Below, piece by piece: positions 6,819 through 15,437 of a stretch of 15,437 nucleotides of DNA. The notes under the pieces were generated by a model. That model was not told the DNA's origin. It saw only the letters and a program-made list of their open reading frames with translations, and did no database searches. Source of the stretch: JBOGDS01 sp050743075 (lineage in GTDB: Bacteria > Actinomycetota > Actinomycetes > Jiangellales > Jiangellaceae). The position numbers and the translations under genes were made by a program. Where the stretch lies: NCBI GenBank assembly GCA_050743075.1, contig JBOGDS010000082.1, positions 1 to 15,437 of the forward strand. Reading direction: 5' to 3'. Each line of letters opens with the position of its first letter. Position 1 is the first letter of the stretch.

Positions 6819-7610
6819 GTGAGCGAGGAAGTCCCGACCCTCCTCCGGGACGGCGAGCTGATCGTCGAGGGCCGGCTCGTCGCGGCGTCGAACGCCACTC
6901 TGCTGTGCCGTCTGGACGCCGGGGCAGCCGCCGGCGAGGTCGTGCGGTGCGTCTACAAGCCGGTCGCAGGCGAGCGTCCGTTGTGGGACTTCCCGGACGG
7001 CACGCTGGCGGCCCGGGAGATGGCGGCGTACCTCGTGTCGGAGGCGGCGCGCTGGCACGTCGTACCGGCGACGATCCTGCGCGACGGTCCGTTCGGGCCG
7101 GGGATGTGCCAACTGTGGATCGATCAGGACGGAACCGACCTGGTGGGTGTGGTGCCAACGGATGCCGTCCCCGAGGGGTGGCTGCGTGTCCTCGATGCGG
7201 TGGACGGAGCCGGAAATCCCGTCGCGCTCGTGCACGCCGACGACGCCCGGCTTCGGCGGATGGCCCTGTTCGACCTGGTGGTCAACAACGCCGATCGCAA
7301 GGGTGGGCACATCCTCGTCGACGCCGGCGGAGACGTCCTGGGGGTCGACCACGGCGTGTGCTTCCATGGCGAGCCGAAGCTGCGGACCGTCCTGTGGGGC
7401 TGGGCGGGAGTACCCCTGGCCGACCACGAGCAGGCAACGTTGACACATCTGGTGGGTCAGCTCCGCGGCGAGCTCGGCGACCGTCTCGCCGAGCTGCTGG
7501 CGCCGGGTGAGGTCGATGCGACGCGGGACCGGGTCGCCGGTCTGTTGGCGGCCGGCCACTTTCCGCGGCAGTCGCCCGAACGCCGGCCCATACCGTGGCC
7601 CCCGTTCTGA
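6819..7610 (+). CDS. SCO1664 family protein, PI3/4-kinase-like fold
   Basis: A 263-residue protein matching, from memory, the SCO1664 family (TIGR03843), which has remote similarity to phosphatidylinositol 3-/4-kinases. Kinase-like landmarks appear in order: VYKPVAGERPLWDFPDG with candidate ATP-binding Lys47, Glu67 in AAREMAAYL, the catalytic-loop-like FDLVVNNADRKGGHILVD with Asp152, Asn157, Asp159 and His164, and a metal-binding DHG at 177-179. This order also resembles HipA-type kinases. The substrate could be a protein, an inositol compound or another small molecule; none is shown. The GTG 6819 start lies 2 nt after the DUF3090 stop, and a longer frame starting inside DUF3090 is unlikely. 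The C terminus is Pro/Arg-rich (FPRQSPERRPIPWPPF). It is followed after 27 nt by mshC. Confidence 0.9.
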   Translation: MSEEVPTLLRDGELIVEGRLVAASNATLLCRLDAGAAAGEVVRCVYKPVAGERPLWDFPDGTLAAREMAAYLVSEAARWHVVPATILRDGPFGPGMCQLWIDQDGTDLVGVVPTDAVPEGWLRVLDAVDGAGNPVALVHADDARLRRMALFDLVVNNADRKGGHILVDAGGDVLGVDHGVCFHGEPKLRTVLWGWAGVPLADHEQATLTHLVGQLRGELGDRLAELLAPGEVDATRDRVAGLLAAGHFPRQSPERRPIPWPPF

Positions 7611-7624
7611 CCATGCCCCCGAGA

Positions 7625-7630
7625 TAGGCT
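7625..7630 (+). promoter_or_regulatory. Predicted -10 box (TAGGCT), leaderless start of mshC
   Basis: TAGGCT, then 7 nt (CGCGCCC), then ATG 7638. It is identical in hexamer and spacing to the box before the phosphatase gene. It fills most of the 27-nt gap after the kinase-like gene, so mshC can probably be transcribed by itself as well as from upstream. Confidence 0.55.
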
Positions 7631-7637
7631 CGCGCCC

Positions 7638-8873
7638 ATGCACGCCTGGGCCACTCCCGCGCCCGGGCGGCTACCTGGACGGGGTGGGCCGGTCCTCCTG
7701 CACGACACGGCGACGTCGTCGTTCCGTCCGGCCGCGACCGGTTCGGCCGTGCGGATGTATGTCTGCGGCATCACCCCCTACGACGCGACCCACCTGGGCC
7801 ACGCCGCCACCTATGTCGCGTTCGACGTGCTGAACAGGGTGCTGCGGGACTCCCGCCTGGACGTCCGCTACGTCCAGAACGTCACCGACGTCGACGACCC
7901 GCTCCTGGAGCGGGCGGTGCAGACAGGGCAGGGCTGGCAGGCGCTGGCGGAGGAGCAGACGCACCTGTTCCGCGACGACATGGCCTGGTTGCGGGTCCTG
8001 CCTCCGGATCACTTCGTGGGCGCCGTCGAGTCGATCCCGCAGGTGGTGGAGCTGATCGAACGGCTCCGGTCGGCCGGTGCGGCGTACGAGCTCGATGGTG
8101 ACCTTTACTTTCCCGTCCAGGCCGACCGGCATTTCGGCGAGATCTCGGGTCTGCGCCGCGCGACGATGCTCGAGCTCTTCGCCGAGCGCGGTGGCGACCC
8201 CGACCGACCCGGTAAGAAGGATCCGCTGGACTGCCTGCTCTGGCAGCGCGGCCGACCCGGTGAGCCGGCCTGGGAAGGCCCGCTCGGCGCCGGCCGGCCG
8301 GGCTGGCATGTCGAGTGCGCCGCGATCGCCCTGTCGATGCTCGGCGACAGCATCGACATCCAGGGCGGCGGTGCCGATCTGGTGTTCCCGCACCACGAGA
8401 TGTCGGCGGCCGAGGCTCACGTGGTGACCGGTCGATGGCCCTTCGCCCATGCCTATGTCCATGCCGGGCTGGTCGGACTCGGCGGCGAGAAGATGTCAAA
8501 GTCGCGCGGCAACCTCGTCTTCGTCTCCCAGCTCCGGGCCGACGGCGTGGAGCCTGCGGCCGTCCGGCTGGCTCTGCTGGCCGACCACTACCGCTCCGAC
8601 CGCGACTGGACCCGCGCGCTGCTGGCGACCGGGTACGACCGGCTGGCTCGATGGCGCGAGGTCGTCGCGGCCGACTCCGCGCCCAGCGCCGACACCGTCG
8701 TGGCCGATGTCCGTCGGCACCTGGCTGACGACCTGGACACGCCGGGCGCCCTGGCGGTCATCGACCGCTGGGCCGAGCAGGCTCTGACGACCGGCGGGAA
8801 CGACAGGGCAGCACCCGGCCGCATGCGCGTCCTCGCCGACGCCCTGCTCGGGGTGGAGTTGACGGCGGGCTGA
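7638..8873 (+). CDS. mshC: Cysteine--glucosaminyl-inositol ligase, mycothiol synthesis
   Basis: This ATP-dependent ligase joins L-cysteine to GlcN-inositol (1-D-myo-inosityl 2-amino-2-deoxy-glucopyranoside), a late step of mycothiol synthesis, in the cytosol. The 411-residue product is a cysteinyl-tRNA-synthetase homologue without the C-terminal tRNA-binding part. The zinc site is Cys43 (YVCGITPYD), Cys227 (GWHVEC) and His252 (FPHHE). The HIGH-like motif is THLGHA at 51-56, and KMSKS is at 285-289. NVTDVDDPLLERA (81-93) and IDIQGGGADLVFPHHE (239-254) are typical of MshC. A true CysS would be longer and lacks the N-terminal WATPAPGRLPGRG-type region seen here, so mshC is preferred. It ends against a hairpin shared with the convergent PAC2 gene. 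Confidence 0.97.
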   Translation: MHAWATPAPGRLPGRGGPVLLHDTATSSFRPAATGSAVRMYVCGITPYDATHLGHAATYVAFDVLNRVLRDSRLDVRYVQNVTDVDDPLLERAVQTGQGWQALAEEQTHLFRDDMAWLRVLPPDHFVGAVESIPQVVELIERLRSAGAAYELDGDLYFPVQADRHFGEISGLRRATMLELFAERGGDPDRPGKKDPLDCLLWQRGRPGEPAWEGPLGAGRPGWHVECAAIALSMLGDSIDIQGGGADLVFPHHEMSAAEAHVVTGRWPFAHAYVHAGLVGLGGEKMSKSRGNLVFVSQLRADGVEPAAVRLALLADHYRSDRDWTRALLATGYDRLARWREVVAADSAPSADTVVADVRRHLADDLDTPGALAVIDRWAEQALTTGGNDRAAPGRMRVLADALLGVELTAG

Positions 8874-8877
8874 TCCG

Positions 8878-8896
8878 GCCCGCGAGCGCCGCGGGC
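8878..8896. terminator. Bidirectional hairpin between mshC and the PAC2 gene
   Basis: GCCCGCG (8878-8884), a 5-nt loop, then CGCGGGC (8890-8896) make a perfect 7-bp stem in the 22-nt gap between two convergent stop codons. There is no T-run on either side, so it is at best a U-less terminator; Rho-type termination is also possible. Confidence 0.5.
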
Positions 8897-9738
8897 TAGT
8901 GGTCGCGGCGGCGGAGGTAGCGCTCGAACTCGCGGGCGATGTGCTCGCCGGACGCCTCCGGCAACTCGGTGGTGTCACGCGCCACTTCCAGCCGCCGCAC
9001 GTACTCGGCGATCTCCGGATCCTCCGTCGCGAGCTCCTCGACGCCGTGCTGCCAGGCCCGCGCCTCGTCGGGTAGATCGCCCAACGGGACCGGCAGGTCG
9101 AGCAGGTCCTCGACCCGCCGTAGCAGGACGAGGGTCGCCTTGGGGCACGGAGACTGGGAGACGTAGTGCGGGATGGCTGCCCACAGCGATGTGGCCGTCA
9201 GGCCGGCATGGGTCGCCGCGTCCTGCAGGACGCCCACGATGCCGGTCGGGCCCTGGTATCGCGACGGTTCCAGACCCATGGAACGGGCGTGGTCGGCATC
9301 GCTGGTCGAGACCGAGACCGGCACCGGCCGGGTGTGCGGCACGTCCGCGAGCAGGGCGCCCAAGGTGACCAGCCGGGCGACATCGAGCTGGGCGAAGAGA
9401 CCGAGCAACTCGGCGCAGAAGCCCCGCCAGTGGATGTTCGGCTCGATGCCACGGACGAGCACGACGTCACGCTCGGTTCCGGGCGGCTTGGCCAGGGCGA
9501 TCCGGGTGGTGGGCCACTCCAGGCTGCGAGCTCCGGCGTCGTCGACGGTGACGTTCGGACGGTTCACCTGGAAGTCGTAGAACTCCTCGGGGTCGATCGT
9601 GGTGAGCGGGACCGCTTGCCAGACCCTCTCGAGGTGCTCGATGCCTGCGGTTGCCGCCTCGCCCGCGTCGTTCCATCCCTCGAAGGCGGCGAGCAGCACA
9701 GGGTCGTCCAGCTCGGGCACGCCGTCCTGCTCCAGCAC
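8896..9738 (-). CDS. PAC2 family protein (proteasome assembly chaperone 2-like)
   Basis: A 280-residue soluble protein of the PAC2 family, named for a eukaryotic proteasome assembly chaperone. Actinobacterial members are uncharacterised in function, though proteasome-bearing actinobacteria carry them. Typical features are the N-terminal DDPVLLAAFEGWNDAGEAA (11-29), EEFYDFQVNRPNVTVDD, VVLVRGIEPNIHWRGF, LVTLGALLADVPHTRPVPV and YQGPTGIVGVL, followed by ATSLWAAIPHYVSQSPCP. An acidic helical C terminus ends in REFERYLRRRDH. The GTG start has GAGGAG 7 nt upstream (9746-9751), so it was chosen with confidence. The gene is divergent from metH. It may act as a chaperone or assembly factor, but no proteasome gene is in this window. 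Confidence 0.92.
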   Translation of the reverse strand: MLEQDGVPELDDPVLLAAFEGWNDAGEAATAGIEHLERVWQAVPLTTIDPEEFYDFQVNRPNVTVDDAGARSLEWPTTRIALAKPPGTERDVVLVRGIEPNIHWRGFCAELLGLFAQLDVARLVTLGALLADVPHTRPVPVSVSTSDADHARSMGLEPSRYQGPTGIVGVLQDAATHAGLTATSLWAAIPHYVSQSPCPKATLVLLRRVEDLLDLPVPLGDLPDEARAWQHGVEELATEDPEIAEYVRRLEVARDTTELPEASGEHIAREFERYLRRRDH

Positions 9739-9770
9739 CCGCCATCTCCTCGCCTCGGGGTACGACCGCC

Positions 9771-9776
9771 AGCGTA
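9771..9776 (-). promoter_or_regulatory. Possible -10 box (TACGCT) for the PAC2 gene
   Basis: On the minus strand TACGCT fits TANNNT and would give a leader of about 25 nt carrying the GAGGAG ribosome binding site at 9746-9751. It lies in the 122-nt divergent gap shared with metH. Confidence 0.3.
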
Positions 9777-9847
9777 CGACCCGACGCCGCGCCGCCGCTC
9801 TCGTCCCATCACTCGGACTTCGCGTCGGGTACGGGACCGGCCGCGAC

Positions 9848-9853
9848 TAGCCT
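9848..9853 (+). promoter_or_regulatory. Predicted -10 box (TAGCCT), leaderless start of metH
   Basis: TAGCCT, then 7 nt (GGGCCGC), then ATG 9861. There is no Shine-Dalgarno sequence. A leaderless start leaves no room for a cobalamin or SAM riboswitch in the 5' leader, and none is seen in the 122-nt gap. Confidence 0.55.
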
Positions 9854-9860
9854 GGGCCGC

Positions 9861-13349
<3,489 letters not shown>

Positions 13350-13385
13350 CCTTTGCATCATGGTGACCACCTCGCTGTCCGAACC

Positions 13386-13457
13386 GGACCTCGCCATCTG
13401 GAACGGCGTTGCGCACGGAGAATTCTGGCTTTGGCGCCGTTATGGCCAGCGAGGTCC
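13386..13457. repeat. Long nested inverted repeat downstream of metH
   Basis: The outer arms GGACCTCGC (13386-13394) and GCGAGGTCC (13449-13457) pair perfectly over 9 bp. The inner arms AACGGCG (13402-13408) and CGCCGTT (13435-13441) pair over 7 bp. The internal gaps are 7 nt on each side, and the loop (13409-13434) is less GC-rich than its surroundings and contains GAATTC. It occupies much of the 155-nt gap between metH and the HAD gene. It may be a terminator for metH, an RNA structure upstream of the HAD gene, or a dispersed palindromic element. No T-run follows it. Confidence 0.6.
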
Positions 13458-13504
13458 GTCCGGGTGGCCGGGGCAGCGGCCTGACCCGGGTGAGATGATG
13501 GCGG

Positions 13505-14197
13505 GTGACCTCTTCGCTTCCCGCTGCGGCCCTGTGGGACATGGACGGCACCCTGGTCGACACCGAGCCGGAGTGGATCGCGTGTGAGCGCGCGCTCGTG
13601 GAGGCGTACAACGGCACCTGGACCGATGCCGACAGCCTGGCCCTGGTGGGCCAGGATCTGCTGAGCGCGGCGGCGCACATCCGCGACCGGGGGCAGGTGC
13701 CGCTCAGGCCCGAACAGATCGTCGAGTGGATGGTCGACGAGATGGTCCGCCGGCTCGGGCGCGGTGCGACGTGGCAGCCAGGAGCGCTCGAGCTGCTGAC
13801 AGACCTGCGGGAGGCCGGCATTCCCTGTGCGCTCGTCACGATGTCGTACCGGCGGCTGGCGGACGCCGTGCTGGACCGTCTGCCGCCGGGGACGTTCGAG
13901 GCGGTCGTGACCGGCGACGAGGTGGGCCTCGGCAAGCCGCATCCGGAGCCCTACCTCACGGCCGCAGAGATGCTCGGCGTCGACCCGATGGGCTGCGTGG
14001 TGATCGAGGACTCGTCGCCCGGTGTCGCGTCCGGCCTCGCGGCGGGCTGCCGCGTGGTGGCCGTCCCGCACGTCACCGGGATCGACGCGGCATTGGACGT
14101 GCCGGTCCTGCAGTCGCTCACGGGCCTGCGGGTCGAGGACCTGGCCGCGGGCGCCGAGTTGTGGCACCCGGACGGTCGCGTCGAGCCCAGCCGTTGA
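13505..14197 (+). CDS. HAD superfamily hydrolase, phosphoglycolate-phosphatase-like
   Basis: A 230-residue cytosolic phosphatase of the haloacid dehalogenase superfamily (subfamily IA, with an alpha-helical cap). Motif I is LWDMDGTLVDTEP with nucleophile Asp12 and Asp14. Motif II is Thr112 in ALVTMSY. Motif III is Lys144 in GLGKPHPEPY. Motif IV is Glu168/Asp169 in VVIEDSSPGVASGLAAG. The layout resembles beta-phosphoglucomutase and phosphoglycolate phosphatase relatives. The substrate is not evident; sugar phosphates are the usual targets of this group. The GTG start at 13505 puts motif I at residue 10. No Shine-Dalgarno sequence is seen, and the nearest -10-like sequence (TGAGAT, 13491-13496) is imperfect, so the promoter is uncertain. 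From memory, a HAD gene next to metH is common in actinobacteria. Confidence 0.93.
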   Translation: MTSSLPAAALWDMDGTLVDTEPEWIACERALVEAYNGTWTDADSLALVGQDLLSAAAHIRDRGQVPLRPEQIVEWMVDEMVRRLGRGATWQPGALELLTDLREAGIPCALVTMSYRRLADAVLDRLPPGTFEAVVTGDEVGLGKPHPEPYLTAAEMLGVDPMGCVVIEDSSPGVASGLAAGCRVVAVPHVTGIDAALDVPVLQSLTGLRVEDLAAGAELWHPDGRVEPSR

Positions 14198-14266
14198 CGC
14201 TCTGGTCACCCGTTCGACGTTGGACGAACCCCGCGCGCCGAAGTTCCGTCAGATGACGGGTGCCGC

Positions 14267-14330
14267 GCCGCAGCCCCGCTAATGGCCTCGCCTGAAGGAC
14301 TGGTTGCGGCGCACGGACGGTGGGCTGCGG
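14267..14330. repeat. Inverted repeat between the HAD gene and the M64 pseudogene
   Basis: GCCGCAGCCC (14267-14276) and GGGCTGCGGC (14321-14330) pair perfectly over 10 bp with a 44-nt loop. Just before them, CCGTCA-GA-TGACGG (14246-14259) is a short dyad. These lie in the 163-nt gap before the M64 gene remnant. They may be part of a terminator for the HAD gene or operator sites; no -10 match with good spacing was found here. Confidence 0.35.
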
Positions 14331-14360
14331 CACGCATCTCTCCGCGTGAAGTGAAGACCG

Positions 14361-15349
14361 ATGAGACGAAAGTTCGCCGCACTCGCCGCCACCGGACTGC
14401 TCGGCGGGCTCCTCGCCGCCGTGCCCACCACGATGAGCGCCACGGCACAGGAGGTCGGCGACGTCACGGTCGTGCCCCTGCAGATCACCGGCCCGCCCGC
14501 GGACCGGTTGAACCTGATCATCCTCGGTGACGGCTACCAGGCCGACGAGATGCAGCAGTTCCGCGACGACGTCGGCCGCAACCAGAACGTCATGTGAAGC
14601 ATCGAGCCGTTCCGCAGCTATCGCCACTACTTCAACATCTACCGCGTCGAGATCGTCTCGCAGGACTCTGTGTCCGCTGGGACCCCGACGACCGCGACAA
14701 CCCGAACAACAACCTCAAGGTCACGGCGCTGCGGCTGCGGTACTCCGACGGCTGCACGAACCCCCTCGCCCGGGGCACCACGTACGGTCCCGCTCCGGCA
14801 GGCAGCCCGCCCGGCACGCCGAGCGGGAACCAGGCACGCACCGCCATCCTCGAGACGCATGTGGCGCCGGTGCTCGGGATCCCAGCGAACTCGCAGAACC
14901 TGCAGACGCTGGCGATCTTCAACTCGTTCACCTACGGCGGCATCGGTGGCACGCACGCGACCACGTCCGGTGGCAGCCCGCAGGGCCCGCTCATCTCCAC
15001 CCATGAACTGGGCCACTCGCTGGGCCAGTTGTCCGACGAATACCCTTACAGCTCTCGCGACGTCGTCCGCGACCGCTACGACGGCCCCGAGCCGGGCTCG
15101 TTCCACCACACCATCCGCACCGACACGCATTCGATGATCGACGACCAGTTCAAGTGGTGGCGCTGGATCGGCGAGGAGAGCCTGTCCGGCGGCGTCATCG
15201 GCCTGCACGAGGGCGGCCAGAGCCGTCCGTGCGGCGTCCGGCGGCCGAGCGAGCACTCGATGATGCGGTGGATCGGTTTCTACTTCGACCAGATCGGCCG
15301 CGAGCACATGCCCAGGTTCATGCGGTGGTCGCAACACCCACCTGATTGA
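14361..15349 (+). pseudogene. Broken secreted M64 (IgA peptidase-type) metallopeptidase gene
   Basis: The remains of an exported zinc peptidase. The first part (from ATG 14361) encodes a signal peptide (MRRKFAALAATGLLGGLLAA, then VPTTMSATAQ) and LNLIILGDGYQADEMQQF, typical of M64. It stops at TGA 14595-14597. Reading on in the same frame gives SIEPFRSYRHYFNIYRVEIV, so the TGA most simply replaces a Trp TGG. Near 14670 (TCT|GTG) one base appears lost; adding one restores DS-G-VRWDPDD, and the gene continues in the next frame. That part holds the zinc motif HELGHSLGQLSDEY, FKWWRWIGEE and SEHSMMRWIGFYF. It ends at 15349 with RFMRWSQHPPD, probably sequence from an adjoining insertion element. Two lesions plus a cut 3' end make a functional protein very unlikely unless the lesions are sequencing errors. 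Confidence 0.85.
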
Positions 15350-15369
15350 TCGATCCTTGTGAGGTGTTG
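15332..15369. repeat. Short inverted repeat at the probable edge of a mobile element
   Basis: CAACACC (15332-15338) and GGTGTTG (15363-15369) are perfect 7-bp inverted copies 24 nt apart. They lie where the M64 reading frame ends and just before the transposase-like start. They may be part of the left terminal region of an IS30-like element, but the right end is outside the window, so the terminal repeat cannot be confirmed. Confidence 0.35.
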
Positions 15370-15372
15370 ACG

Positions 15373-15437
15373 ATGACTGCACGTTTCTCCAACGAGTTGG
15401 TCGCCGAGTTGTATCAGCCGTTCTGGGCTGCGTGGCA
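15373..15437 (+). CDS. Probable IS30-family transposase, 5' part only
   Basis: The first 21 codons read MTARFSNELVAELYQPFWAA plus a Trp, then the window ends. An AGG sits 8-9 nt before the ATG. From memory, the FW-A-A pattern near residue 17 resembles the N terminus of actinobacterial IS30-like transposases, which continue with a helix-turn-helix and a DDE domain. That continuation cannot be seen here. The position directly after the broken M64 gene fits an insertion element. An unrelated regulator or other gene cannot be excluded. Confidence 0.45.
   Translation, partial: MTARFSNELVAELYQPFWAAW

Noticed and set aside
7638..8873. Cysteinyl-tRNA synthetase (cysS)
   Set aside because: The protein ends shortly after the KMSKS domain at 411 residues and lacks the CysS C-terminal region. 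The gene context and N terminus match MshC.
9739..9860. A cobalamin riboswitch upstream of metH
   Set aside because: The gap is 122 nt, is shared with a divergent gene, and a -10 box sits 7 nt before the metH start. There is no room for the leader structure and no B12-box-like sequence was recognised.
13360..13587. Small plus-strand frame starting MVTTSLSEPDLAIWNG between metH and the HAD gene
   Set aside because: It reads through the nested palindrome and into the HAD gene in another frame. There is no ribosome binding site or -10 box at the right distance, and the later residues look like shadow sequence.
14594..15349. A GTG-initiated frame that could be annotated as a separate intact M64 peptidase
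   Set aside because: Its first 25 or so residues do not match the family, while the +1-shifted frame over the same bases gives the true family sequence. It also lacks the signal peptide, so it is the 3' part of a broken gene.

Overview
The window comes from a high-GC actinobacterium. Codon third positions are strongly G/C-biased. Several genes start with GTG directly behind a TANNNT -10 box. The gene content is also typical: the mycothiol ligase MshC, an F420-type luciferase-like oxidoreductase, and the actinobacterial DUF5703, DUF3090 and SCO1664 families. The order metH - PAC2 gene - mshC - SCO1664-type kinase-like gene - DUF3090 gene - histidine phosphatase - uppP matches, from memory, a conserved block in Streptomyces (around SCO1662-SCO1666) and Mycobacterium (around Rv2124c-Rv2136c). 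I see no cysQ-like gene beside mshC, unlike my recollection of Mycobacterium. I do not assign a genus.

Layout. 1-1959: a possible gene edge, a small DUF5703 gene (minus), a divergent acidic 200-residue orphan (plus), and a convergent aldo/keto reductase (minus). 2078-4026: an F420-type oxidoreductase whose stop overlaps the start of uppP (undecaprenyl-diphosphatase). 4023-5414: a secreted coiled-coil M23 peptidase on the minus strand, with its stop codon overlapping that of uppP. 5547-8873: a tight plus-strand run of histidine phosphatase, DUF3090 protein, SCO1664-family kinase-like protein and mshC. 8896-9738: a PAC2 protein on the minus strand. 9861-13349: a full-length cobalamin-dependent methionine synthase, metH. 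13505-14197: a HAD hydrolase. 14361-15349: a broken secreted M64 peptidase gene carrying an in-frame TGA, a 1-nt frameshift and probably a cut 3' end. 15373 to the edge: the first 21 codons of what looks like an IS30-type transposase. No stretch over 300 bases lacks a gene or pseudogene.

How the genes fit together. uppP recycles the lipid carrier for wall synthesis and the M23 protein probably trims the wall. MshC makes the Cys-GlcN-Ins precursor of mycothiol, and MetH makes methionine, so the right half concerns sulfur and thiol metabolism. The most interesting part is the uncharacterised trio before mshC: a phosphatase, a small protein with a CxxC...HxC cluster, and a protein with lipid-kinase/HipA-like catalytic motifs. 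This could be a phosphorylation/dephosphorylation module conserved in actinobacteria. The right end (M64 remnant plus mobile element) is a decaying, accessory edge.
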